A stretch of 52,074 nucleotides of DNA from Clostridia bacterium (GTDB lineage: Bacteria; Bacillota; Clostridia; Christensenellales; CAG-138): the NCBI GenBank assembly GCA_017525875.1, contig JAFXSG010000042.1, positions 1 through 52,074 of the forward strand. Reading direction: 5' to 3'. This document shows, piece after piece, positions 34,532 to 41,156 of this stretch. Numbering within the stretch: the stretch's first letter is position 1; each line of letters starts with the position of its first letter. Made by a program: the position numbers and the translations under genes. The notes under the pieces were generated by a model that made no database searches, was not told where the DNA came from, and saw only the letters and a program-made list of their open reading frames with translations.

Positions 34532-35557
34532 ATGAGCAGAAATCGTGAGGTAGTCGAATGCCATCCGCTGCTCGATGAGCACGGAGAGCTGCTTGAACCG
34601 GGCTGGTCCCGTTCCCTCGTTCAGCAATACGACAGAAGAAAGATAAAGGCGCCGAAGTGGAGGATAAAGGAATGGGATTATTATCTCGTTCTCGGCAATG
34701 ATTTCGCCGGCGCGTTCACTATATCGGACGACGGCTATATCGGCCTGCAATCCGTCTCCCTGCTCCGCTTCGGAGAAAGCCCCTGGGAACACACGGAGAC
34801 CGTTCTGAACGCATTCCCGCTCGGGAAGCTCCGCCTCCCGCCGGACTCCTCATCGGGCGTTACCGGGTATTCGGACAGGCGCCTTCAGATGAAATTCGAA
34901 GCAGGGAACGGCAAACGGCATATAACCTGCCATTTCGAGCGCTTTTATGAGGGAAAGCCCTTCGACTGCGATATTGTCCTCGCCCAGCCGGAGATGGATT
35001 CCATGGTGATCGCCACGCCGTGGGATAAAAAGCATGCGTTTTACTATAATCAAAAGATCAACTGCATGCGTGCGTCGGGCTATATGGAGTTTGACGGCGT
35101 GCGGTATGAATTCGATCCCAAAACCGATTTCGGAACGCTCGACTGGGGCAGGGGCGTATGGACCTATGACAACACCTGGTTCTGGGGTTCCGGCAACGCG
35201 GATATCGACGGCGCCGCTTTCGGCTTCAATCTGGGCTATGGCTTCGGCAACACGTCAGCGGCTTCGGAAAACGTGCTGTTTTATAACGGACGCGTCCATA
35301 AGCTGGACGACGTGACCTTCCATATTCCCGAGGGCTCGTATATGGATCCGTGGCGGTTCTCCTCATCCGACGGGCGGTTTGAAGCGGATTTCGTCCCGGT
35401 GCTCGACCGCGCGGCAAAGCTCGATTTCAAGCTGCTCGTATCCGACCAGCATCAGGTCTTCGGGAAGATGAGCGGCAAAGCCGTTCTCGACGACGGCACG
35501 GAGATTGCCTTCCGCGACCTGATGTGCTTCGCCGAAAAAGTGCATAACCGCTATTGA
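34532..35557 (+). CDS. DUF2804 domain protein
   Basis: 341 residues from ATG 34532 with GGAGGAG 6 nt upstream. The pattern WRIKEWDYYLV, FGTLDWGRGVWTY and NTWFWGSGN fits DUF2804, a family of all-beta proteins without a known biochemical role. It has no signal peptide or membrane helix, so it is cytoplasmic. It is separated from the upstream dockerin gene by only 75 bp with a weak hairpin, so read-through is possible. Confidence 0.85.
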   Translation: MSRNREVVECHPLLDEHGELLEPGWSRSLVQQYDRRKIKAPKWRIKEWDYYLVLGNDFAGAFTISDDGYIGLQSVSLLRFGESPWEHTETVLNAFPLGKLRLPPDSSSGVTGYSDRRLQMKFEAGNGKRHITCHFERFYEGKPFDCDIVLAQPEMDSMVIATPWDKKHAFYYNQKINCMRASGYMEFDGVRYEFDPKTDFGTLDWGRGVWTYDNTWFWGSGNADIDGAAFGFNLGYGFGNTSAASENVLFYNGRVHKLDDVTFHIPEGSYMDPWRFSSSDGRFEADFVPVLDRAAKLDFKLLVSDQHQVFGKMSGKAVLDDGTEIAFRDLMCFAEKVHNRY

Positions 35558-35575
35558 TGCAGTATACGCCATGGC

Positions 35576-35759
35576 GCACCTGCCGGGATTTCTTTTTCGC
35601 GCATCGGGACTCGTGCTTGCTCACTCCGCTTCGCACTCGCCCTGCGACGAAAAAGCCGGCCCTGCGAAACGCTCCACCGGAGCCTTTCGCGACGGGCTTC
35701 GAATCCCTTTGATTATATGGCGGAATAAAAGAGAGGCAAAAGCCTCTCCTTTATTTTGG
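35576..35759 (+). repeat. Tandem structured repeat, copy 1
   Basis: First of three ~185-bp units whose shared TGCCGGGA start lies at 35581, 35766 and 35950. The unit holds a strong hairpin GCGAAAcGCTCC/GGAGCcTTTCGC (35664-35690) and ends in a terminator-like GAGAGGC-AAAA-GCCTCTC (35731-35748) with a T-rich tail. No long convincing protein is encoded; open frames across it are due to composition. Confidence 0.85.
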
Positions 35760-35943
35760 CGTACCTGCCGGGATCCCTTTTTCGCGCATCGGGACTCGTG
35801 CTCGCTCGCTCCGCTTCGCACTCGGCCTGCGACGAAAAAGCCGGCCCTGCGAAACGCTCCACCGGAGCCTTTCGCGACGGGCTTCGAATCCCTTTGATAT
35901 ATGGCAAAATAAAAGAGAGGCAAAAGCCTCTCCTTTATTTTGG
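35760..35943 (+). repeat. Tandem structured repeat, copy 2
   Basis: Very similar to copy 1, with the same hairpin (35849-35875) and terminator-like hairpin (35915-35932). Differences are scattered single bases, e.g. GGATCCC instead of GGATTTC near the left end. Confidence 0.85.
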
Positions 35944-36080
35944 CGTACCTGCCGGGATTCCTTTTTCCCGCATCGGGACTCGTGCTCGCTCACTCCGCTT
36001 CGCACTCGCCCTGCGACGAAAAAGCCGGCCCTGCGAAACGCTCCACCGGAGCCTTTCGCGACGGGCTTCGAATCCCTTTG
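35944..36080 (+). repeat. Tandem structured repeat, copy 3 (different 3' hairpin)
   Basis: Same core with hairpin at 36033-36059 and closing pair GGGATTC/GAATCCC at its ends. The tail diverges after CCCTTTGAT and is replaced by a different terminator (36090-36126). Confidence 0.85.
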
Positions 36081-36089
36081 ATCGTATGC

Positions 36090-36126
36090 AAAAGGAACGA
36101 GGGGTTTGCCCCCTCGTTCCTTTTGG
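36090..36126. terminator. Bidirectional terminator at the end of the repeat array
   Basis: AAAAGGAACGAGGGG (36090-36104) pairs with CCCCTCGTTCCTTTT around a TTTG loop, perfect 15-bp stem, and marks the end of the GC-rich region before the island. Confidence 0.85.
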
Positions 36127-36140
36127 ATGCTGTGATCAAT

Positions 36141-36194
36141 TTTGATACAATCGGCGCTTTGTATCAAGGGGTGTTCAAAAATAAACGATTACAG
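36141..36194 (+). repeat. Left imperfect direct repeat bounding the redox island
   Basis: About 52 bp ending GGGGTGTTCAAAA..TAAACGATTACAG; the same sequence with a few changes recurs at 44360-44411 in the same orientation, 8.2 kb away. Confidence 0.8.
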
Positions 36195-36223
36195 GTCATT
36201 CAGTATAGATCAACCTTTGGTGT

Positions 36224-36437
36224 TTACAAACACAAAGATAGACCAAACAAATCGCAGATGGCTTTCTGAATGCTTTTGTCTGAAATGCCAAAGCGTTTTA
36301 ACTGTATTGCGTATACAACGTATTGCATGATAATTACAGCAGTTAACGAGTATCCTTCAAACTTTCTTCTTAGACTACCATGCGCAAAGTTATTGCGTTG
36401 AAGGATAAAAGCTTTTGAAATCTCTTCAGTACAGAGC
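36224..36437 (-). pseudogene. C-terminal fragment of an unrecognised protein (possibly transposase-like)
   Basis: On the minus strand an open frame without a start runs from about 36437 to the stop at 36224-36226. It reads like real protein (KAFILQRNNFAHGSLRRKF, then a hydrophobic stretch and KRFGISDKSIQKAICDLF). It sits just inside the left repeat and its open end abuts the pglX fragment, suggesting a rearrangement junction near 36435. I cannot assign the family; a transposase C-terminus is a guess. Confidence 0.3.
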
Positions 36438-36886
36438 TTCTGCTTCCCGATTATCTCCTACGCGAAGGTAGCGTTATAGAGCAGATGGTCACCACCATCC
36501 CGGAAGAGGACTGGGCGGATCAGGTGCAGATCATCGGCTGGCTGTATCAGTACTATAACACCGAGCCGAAAGAGAAGGTCTTCGAAAATCTCAAGAAAAA
36601 CATCAAAATCACCAAGGAGAATATCCCTGCGGCCACGCAACTTTTCACGCCGGACTGAATCGTTCGTTACATGGTCGAGAACAGCCTCGGTCGTCTGTGG
36701 CCGGAGGGTCACCCCAACGACACTCTGAAATCGCAATGGAAGTATTATCTTGACGAAGCTGAACAGGAGCCGGAGGTGCAGGCGCAGCTTGCCATCATCC
36801 GGAAGGAGTATGCTGCCCAGAGACCGGAGGAGATCAAATGCATCGAAAACTGCACTACGTCTTTGATACGGATTGCGGAAGCATAA
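36434..36886 (+). pseudogene. pglX: Fragment of BREX methyltransferase PglX with internal stop
   Basis: The frame starting about 36434 reads [11 protein letters not shown], then [20 protein letters not shown] and [20 protein letters not shown], the N-terminal signature of PglX, the BREX phage-defence methyltransferase. A TGA at 36656-36658 replaces the Trp codon of the TPxWIVRYMVENSLGRLW motif, and the frame continues to 36886 (RPEEIKC) where the sequence departs just before the catalytic DPACGSGH region. So only ~150 of the expected ~1200 residues remain, broken at both ends. No other BREX gene is in the window. Confidence 0.8.
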
Positions 36887-36978
36887 TGGGGAGGGCTCGT
36901 TTTTTCGGGCAAAAAGGGCTCGTTCGAGCCTTCATGTGAAGTCGGGTGTGGACCCGGCTGTTTTCATGCAATGAGTTA

Positions 36979-37024
36979 TTGACTTATGTCATAAACATGC
37001 GTATAATGGTATTTGACATATGTC
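36979..37024 (+). promoter_or_regulatory. Promoter with two palindromic operator-like sites before the DUF134-NifX gene
   Basis: TTGACT (36979-36984), 17-bp spacer, TATAAT (37002-37007). TGACTTATGTCA (36980-36991) overlaps the -35 and a perfect palindrome GACATATGTC (37015-37024) lies past the -10. Their centres are 34 bp apart, a repressor-like arrangement; the DUF134 domain encoded downstream is the obvious candidate ligand (inference). Confidence 0.7.
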
Positions 37025-37038
37025 GGAAAGGAGGGCTT

Positions 37039-37767
37039 ATGCCAAGACCTATCAGATGCCGTAGAATAGAGCGGTTGCCGGTTTATCGCAGTTTCTCACC
37101 TGACGACATAACAGCTGCCGAGAATGTACAGATGACCGTAGATGAGTTTGAGGCCTTGCGTCTTCTTGATGATGAAGGACTCACTCAGGAAGCATGTGCT
37201 TCCAGAATGAATATTGCTCGTACCACAGTTACAGCAATCTATGACGGCGCGAGGAAGAAGGTCGCGGATGCTCTTGTTCATGGAAAAAGGCTGCTGATCA
37301 CAGGAGGATGCTGTGAATTTGAGCCTGTTGAGCTTCATCAAATCATTATGGAGAAAGGAAGTAACACAATGAGAATCGCAGTCACTTATGAAAACGGAGA
37401 GGTTTTTCAACACTTCGGGCATTCCGAACAGTTCAAGCTGTATGACGTGGAGGATGGGAAAATCGTCAATGAACAGGTCGTTGACACCAACGGCAGCGGC
37501 CACGGCGCACTGGCCGGTTTTCTGCAGGCCGCGAAAACAGATGCCCTGATCTGCGGCGGAATCGGCATGGGCGCACAGATGGCGTTGTCAGATGCAGGTA
37601 TCAAGCTCTATGCCGGCGTTCAGGGGTCGGCAGACGAAGCGGCAAAAGCGTTGGCCGAGGGAAAACTGGAATATGATCCCGAAGCCCGCTGCGACCATCA
37701 TGGCCATCATCATGATGGCGACTGCGGCCACGACCACTGTGCAGATAATCATTGCCACGGGAATTGA
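37039..37767 (+). CDS. DUF134 DNA-binding domain fused to NifX/NifB-type (FeMo-co) domain, His-rich tail
   Basis: 242 residues from ATG 37039 with GGAAAGGAGGG just upstream. Residues 1-100 are a DUF134 helix-turn-helix (MPRPIRCRRIERLPVY, MTVDEFEALRLLDDEGLTQE, ASRMNIARTTV). Residues about 113-220 are a dinitrogenase iron-molybdenum cofactor domain (MRIAVTYENGEVFQHFGHSE, CGGIGMGAQMALSDAGI). The tail is His/Asp/Cys-rich and probably binds metal. This is not nitrogen fixation: such proteins accompany Fe-S and metal homeostasis in anaerobes. Likely a metal- or redox-responsive autoregulator of the island. Confidence 0.85.
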   Translation: MPRPIRCRRIERLPVYRSFSPDDITAAENVQMTVDEFEALRLLDDEGLTQEACASRMNIARTTVTAIYDGARKKVADALVHGKRLLITGGCCEFEPVELHQIIMEKGSNTMRIAVTYENGEVFQHFGHSEQFKLYDVEDGKIVNEQVVDTNGSGHGALAGFLQAAKTDALICGGIGMGAQMALSDAGIKLYAGVQGSADEAAKALAEGKLEYDPEARCDHHGHHHDGDCGHDHCADNHCHGN

Positions 37768-37785
37768 ATTTATTTATGGAACGGC

Positions 37786-38340
37786 GTGAACAACATGAAA
37801 CGAAAAACTGCCAAAGAAATTCTAGCAGAGTCATTCCGAGAAGTAGCGGGGCTAAAATCAATAGACAAGATCACCATCCAGGATATCGTGGATAACTGCG
37901 GGTATTCTCCGGCAACCTTTTACCGCAACTTCAAGGACAAATACGATTTGATCGCGTGGGAGCATACGAGAGGCGTTGCGGAGATCATGGGCAGGATCGA
38001 TCCTTCCCATACCTGGAAACAGGCAATGATTGACGCCGCAGAATGGTATCACACAGAAAAGGAGTATCTTGCGAACCTGTTTCAGCACACATCCGGACAC
38101 GATTCTTTTATACGGTACATGACGGAGATCAGCTGCGATGCAGTGAAAAAATATATCCTGGCATCAGGCAACATTGAAAAACTGACCCGGCAGGAGGAAT
38201 TGTACGTCCGAACGTATTGCTTGGGCGCCGTCAGCATGACCTGCGAGTGGATTCTTGGACTGTATGAAGCTACAACCGGAGAAATAGCAGACGTCTACGT
38301 CCATTCGCTTCCAGCGCCGCTGCGATATTATCTGCTCTGA
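37786..38340 (+). CDS. TetR/AcrR family transcriptional regulator
   Basis: 184 residues if started at GTG 37786; ATG 37795 (MKRKTAKEIL) is an equally good start 3 codons later. The helix-turn-helix is at about residues 25-55 (KITIQDIVDNCGYSPATFYRNFKDKYDLI). The C-terminal domain (TetR_C-like, WILGLYEATTGEIADVYV) resembles those of DhaS/YbiH-type regulators; no ligand can be inferred. It starts 18 bp after the DUF134-NifX gene, probably co-transcribed, and ends before a long perfect hairpin. Confidence 0.85.
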   Translation: MNNMKRKTAKEILAESFREVAGLKSIDKITIQDIVDNCGYSPATFYRNFKDKYDLIAWEHTRGVAEIMGRIDPSHTWKQAMIDAAEWYHTEKEYLANLFQHTSGHDSFIRYMTEISCDAVKKYILASGNIEKLTRQEELYVRTYCLGAVSMTCEWILGLYEATTGEIADVYVHSLPAPLRYYLL

Positions 38341-38350
38341 TAATTACGAT

Positions 38351-38397
38351 AGAATACCGCTTGCATCTCTCATAATGAGAGATGCAAGCGGTATTCT
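38351..38397. terminator. Perfect 22-bp inverted repeat with 3-nt loop (possible terminator or cruciform)
   Basis: Bases 38351-38372 are exactly complementary to 38376-38397 around TAA. It lies right after the TetR stop, so it may end that transcript, but no T-run follows (GAATTGAAAAG), and the stem is much longer than other terminators here. Confidence 0.7.
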
Positions 38398-38400
38398 GAA

Positions 38401-38473
38401 TTGAAAAGACTATCTCCCTGGATATAATTAGTTATAGTTGTTGTGCGCAATATAACGGTGCACAATCAACAAC
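38401..38473 (+). promoter_or_regulatory. Promoter with downstream operator-like dyad before the ferritin-like gene
   Basis: TTGAAA (38401-38406), 16-bp spacer, TATAAT (38423-38428). An imperfect dyad GTTGTTGTGCGCA...TGCACAATCAACAAC spans 38437-38473, over the expected transcription start, including the near-palindrome TTGTGCGCAA. This fits a repressor site, possibly for the OhrR-like protein downstream (inference). Confidence 0.6.
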
Positions 38474-38504
38474 ATCACGAAATCAGTAACGGAGGTAGGC
38501 TGAA

Positions 38505-38954
38505 ATGACGAAGATCGAATTTTTGAAGGAACTGGCAAAGGGCTGGTTTGGCAACTCCCAGCAGCACTCCATCCATGCCCAGCTTCTGAAGGCGCGCGGC
38601 CTGAATAAGCTGGCGGACAAGATCATGGCGGAGTCCGACGAGGAATGGGAAGAGGCCAAAAAGGTCAATGCCCGCCTGATCGAGCTGGGTGAAACCCCTG
38701 CGGTTGTGCTTCAGGAGTACCCTGTCATCACCGACATCAAGGAGATGCTGGAATATGACTGCAAAGACGCCGCCGAGGCGCTGCCCATGATGAGCAAGGC
38801 TCTGGCGCTGTTTGACGATGACTATGTGACCAAACACATGATCGAAGAATTCATCATTGACGAGCAAGATCATTTCAACTGGGTCAAGGGTCACCTCTGC
38901 CTGATCGAGCAGATCGGCATGGAGAACTACATCATCGAGATGCTGGGCGACTGA
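38505..38954 (+). CDS. Ferritin-like four-helix protein, divergent (bacterioferritin-related)
   Basis: 149 residues; ATG 38505 with GGAGG 9 nt upstream. Helical throughout, with QHSIHAQLLKARGLNKLADKIMAESDEEWEEA aligning to helices A/B of bacterioferritin and FIIDEQDHFNWVKGHL giving the helix-D ExxH-like pair. Several usual di-iron ligands are not conserved (no helix-A Glu in the NSQQHS segment, no helix-B His), so ferroxidase activity is doubtful. It opens a run of closely spaced redox genes (next start 17 bp on). Confidence 0.75.
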   Translation: MTKIEFLKELAKGWFGNSQQHSIHAQLLKARGLNKLADKIMAESDEEWEEAKKVNARLIELGETPAVVLQEYPVITDIKEMLEYDCKDAAEALPMMSKALALFDDDYVTKHMIEEFIIDEQDHFNWVKGHLCLIEQIGMENYIIEMLGD

Positions 38955-38970
38955 TAGAGGAGGTTAGCAG

Positions 38971-39480
38971 ATGAAAATTGCGATCCTAAACGGAAGCCCC
39001 CGGAAAGAAAACACTGCCGCTATGGTGGATGCCTTCAAAGCGGGCGCTGAGGAGGCCGGCAACGAGGTTTGCGTGCTGCATGTGGGCAGGATGAAGATCA
39101 ATGGCTGCCTCGGCTGTGAATACTGCCACAGCAAGGGCGAGGGCCAGTGCGTCCAGAAGGACGACATGGGGCAGGTCATTGACGCCTACAAGTGGGCGGA
39201 CATGGTCGTCTTTGCGTCTCCCATCTACTATTCTGCCATGACGGCCCAACTGCACGCCGCAATCCAGCGTGTGTACTGCATTGGAAAGCCGGCAGCGAGC
39301 AAGGCCGTTCTGCTTCTGAGCACCGCGTCCGGTCAGACCGACGCGGCGGAAGCCTACTTCAAGCAGATCACTGCTTTTATGGGCATGGAAAACTGCGGCG
39401 TCTGCAAGGTCGTTGGCGAGGATAATAAAAAGGCCGAAAAGATGGCAGAGATCAAGGCCTGGGCCGCCACGATCAAATAA
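38971..39480 (+). CDS. Iron-sulfur flavoprotein / NAD(P)H-dependent FMN reductase family
   Basis: 169 residues; GAGGAGG precedes ATG 38971. Flavodoxin-like fold with the FMN phosphate loop GSPRKENTAAM (about 8-18), a compact cysteine motif CLGCEYCHSKGEGQC (about 47-61) for a [4Fe-4S] cluster, and SPIYYSAMTAQ. Such Isf-type proteins pass electrons to O2 or H2O2 in anaerobes. Its place between a ferritin-like gene and regulators supports an oxidative-stress role. Confidence 0.88.
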   Translation: MKIAILNGSPRKENTAAMVDAFKAGAEEAGNEVCVLHVGRMKINGCLGCEYCHSKGEGQCVQKDDMGQVIDAYKWADMVVFASPIYYSAMTAQLHAAIQRVYCIGKPAASKAVLLLSTASGQTDAAEAYFKQITAFMGMENCGVCKVVGEDNKKAEKMAEIKAWAATIK

Positions 39481-39494
39481 GGAGGATGGTAGAA

Positions 39495-39677
39495 ATGGAA
39501 GAGAAAACCATGATCCTCGAAGCAATGAAAAAGGCGGGCGAGCCTCTGAACGCGGGAAAGATCGCGGAACTGACCGGCCTGGACCGCAAGGTTGTGGATA
39601 AGGCCATGGCCGCGATGAAAAAAGATGGCAGCATCGTATCCCCGGTCCGCTGCAAGTGGGAACCTGCGGAGAAATAA
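39495..39677 (+). CDS. Small winged-helix DNA-binding protein
   Basis: 60 residues from ATG 39495; AAGGAGG (39479-39485) is 9 nt upstream and directly touches an earlier ATG at 39486. The sequence (EAMKKAGEPLNAGKIAELTG, DRKVVDKAMAAMKKDGSIVS) is a minimal helix-turn-helix with a wing. It overlaps the region just after the flavoprotein stop and is probably co-transcribed. Partner and target unknown. Confidence 0.7.
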   Translation: MEEKTMILEAMKKAGEPLNAGKIAELTGLDRKVVDKAMAAMKKDGSIVSPVRCKWEPAEK

Positions 39678-39692
39678 GGAAGCCACAAACGA

Positions 39693-39725
39693 CCGGTACA
39701 CCTCATATGTGCTGAGGTGTACCGG
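39693..39725. promoter_or_regulatory. 13-bp perfect inverted repeat upstream of the OhrR-like gene
   Basis: CCGGTACACCTCA (39693-39705) is exactly complementary to TGAGGTGTACCGG (39713-39725). It lacks a T-run, so it could be an operator for the adjacent MarR regulator or a weak terminator. Confidence 0.5.
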
Positions 39726-39757
39726 CATGTGTATATAAAGGCAAAGGAAGTTCTTTG

Positions 39758-40216
39758 ATGGAACATTCAAAAACGGCAAATAAATATGACTGCATCCGCC
39801 TTGGAAACCAGCTTTGCTTTCCGCTGTATGCCTGCGCCAAGGAGGTCATAAGGCAGTATAGGGAGCCGCTGGAAGAATTGAATCTTACATACACGCAGTA
39901 TGTTGTCATGATGGTTCTCTGGGAACACGGTGGGATGACGGAGGGTGAGTTGGGCAAAATCGTGCACCTCGACTCCGGCACCCTCGCCCCGCTGCTCAAA
40001 CGCCTTGAGAAGCAGGGATATATCAATCGAGTACGGCTGGAGAACAACGAGAGAAAGCTGTTTCTTTCTCTTACGGAGACAGGCGAAGCTCTCAAGGAGA
40101 GAGCCATCTGCGTTCCCGCAGCCATGCAGGGCTGCATCAATCTGCCGAAGGAGGATCTGCTTTTGCTGAAACAGCTTCTGGATAAGGCCTTGATCCGAAT
40201 GGAGGCACATACATGA
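39758..40216 (+). CDS. OhrR-like MarR family regulator
   Basis: 152 residues from ATG 39758 (AAAGGAAG upstream). Matches the OhrR subgroup: NQLCFPLYACAKEVI with the peroxide-sensing Cys (C20), YTQYVVMMVLWEHG, and the winged helix HLDSGTLAPLLKRLEKQGYI and RLENNERKLFLSLTETG. OhrR proteins release DNA when the Cys is oxidised by organic peroxides. It lies upstream of a glutathione peroxidase gene, a natural target. Confidence 0.88.
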   Translation: MEHSKTANKYDCIRLGNQLCFPLYACAKEVIRQYREPLEELNLTYTQYVVMMVLWEHGGMTEGELGKIVHLDSGTLAPLLKRLEKQGYINRVRLENNERKLFLSLTETGEALKERAICVPAAMQGCINLPKEDLLLLKQLLDKALIRMEAHT

Positions 40217-40415
40217 GTAATATGGATACCAAAGTTTTGATCTACACTGTGCAGGCTCCTATTCCCGCTGTAATCACGCGACAGACGCCCTTCACTCACC
40301 GCTTTTTATGGCGCTGCGCGACGGAGGCGTGCTGACGGATGACCATGAGGGCGGCTGCGTCCTTTATGAGAAACGTGAACTTGTAGAAAGTATTTTGGCC
40401 GGAAAGGCTGATTAA
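40213..40415 (+). pseudogene. Short frameshifted coding remnant, unrecognised
   Basis: An ATG at 40213 overlaps the OhrR stop; that frame (MSNMDTKVLIYTVQAP...) ends at a TGA near 40335, while a second frame (FMALRDGGVLTDDHEGGCVL...ILAGKAD) continues to TAA 40413-40415. The two look like halves of one broken gene. No family recognised. Confidence 0.4.
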
Positions 40416-40429
40416 GGAGGATATGTTTT

Positions 40430-40588
40430 ATGAAACCCGGATACATTGTTCTGATTGTCGTCTGTGTACTTCTGCTCTGCTGCTGCTTCACCCACCGGCG
40501 TGTCATACGGGCTTTGATCAAGCATGAACCCATGCCCAAGGCGCCCAAGTGGCATTTCTGGGTGAAAAAAGAAGGCAGAAGAAGCTGA
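40430..40588 (+). CDS. Small membrane protein (52 residues)
   Basis: ATG 40430 with AAGGAGG (40414-40420) 9 nt upstream. MKPGYIVLIVVCVLLLCCCF is one hydrophobic helix, followed by a basic tail (THRRVIRALIKHEPMPKAPK). No family recognised; the strong ribosome binding site and operon position support it as real. Confidence 0.6.
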   Translation: MKPGYIVLIVVCVLLLCCCFTHRRVIRALIKHEPMPKAPKWHFWVKKEGRRS

Positions 40589-40613
40589 AATCAAGCGAAA
40601 TGGGGGTAACGAA

Positions 40614-41153
40614 ATGATATACGATTACAAAATCACAACCGGAACCGGCGAGGAGCTGGATTTGGCGGATTATCGCGGCAAGGTCGTTATGGTCGTGAAC
40701 ACCGCCACAGGCTGTGGCTTTACGCCTCAGTATGAACCTATTGAGCAGATGTATCGAGATTACCACGATCAGGGATTAGAGATCCTGGATATCCCCTGTA
40801 ATCAGTTCGGAGGTCAGGCTCCCGGTACCGACGAGGAGATCCATGAATTTTGTACCATGCACTTCAACACCACCTTTCCGCAGATGAAAAAGGCGGATGT
40901 CAACGGCGAAAACGAGCTGCCTCTTTATACTTATCTCAAATCTCAGAAGGGCTTTGAGGGATTCGGCGAGCACCAGTACAAGGCACTTCTGGAGAAAAAG
41001 TTCTCTGAGGCCGATCCCGATTGGGCCAAGAAGCCGGATATCAAGTGGAACTTCACCAAGTTTATTATTGACCGGGAAGGAAATGTTGTGGCACGGTTTG
41101 AGCCTACCGCGGATATGGCGGAGGTAGAAGCCTGTGTGAAGGCGCTGCTGTGA
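40614..41153 (+). CDS. Glutathione peroxidase family (thiol peroxidase)
   Basis: 179 residues; ATG 40614 with GGGGGTAA upstream. Contains NTATGCGFTPQYEPIEQMY with peroxidatic Cys34 (Cys instead of selenocysteine), DIPCNQFGGQAPG with a second Cys, and WNFTKFIIDREGNVV. Reduces H2O2 and organic peroxides, in bacteria usually with thioredoxin. It follows the OhrR-like regulator, the probable controller. Confidence 0.95.
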   Translation: MIYDYKITTGTGEELDLADYRGKVVMVVNTATGCGFTPQYEPIEQMYRDYHDQGLEILDIPCNQFGGQAPGTDEEIHEFCTMHFNTTFPQMKKADVNGENELPLYTYLKSQKGFEGFGEHQYKALLEKKFSEADPDWAKKPDIKWNFTKFIIDREGNVVARFEPTADMAEVEACVKALL

Positions 41154-41156
41154 ATC

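Noticed and set aside
35576-36126. Possible CRISPR array
   Set aside because: Units are ~185 bp, nearly identical throughout, with no short repeat/variable spacer pattern and no cas genes.
35571-36269. Overlapping open frames on both strands across the 185-bp repeats
   Set aside because: Frames are open in several phases because of repeat composition; the same peptide recurs with each unit and no ribosome binding site fits. Treated as non-coding repeats.
37039-37767. Nitrogen-fixation gene
   Set aside because: The FeMo-co domain is fused to DUF134 and no nif gene is nearby; such fusions are metal/redox regulators in non-diazotrophs.
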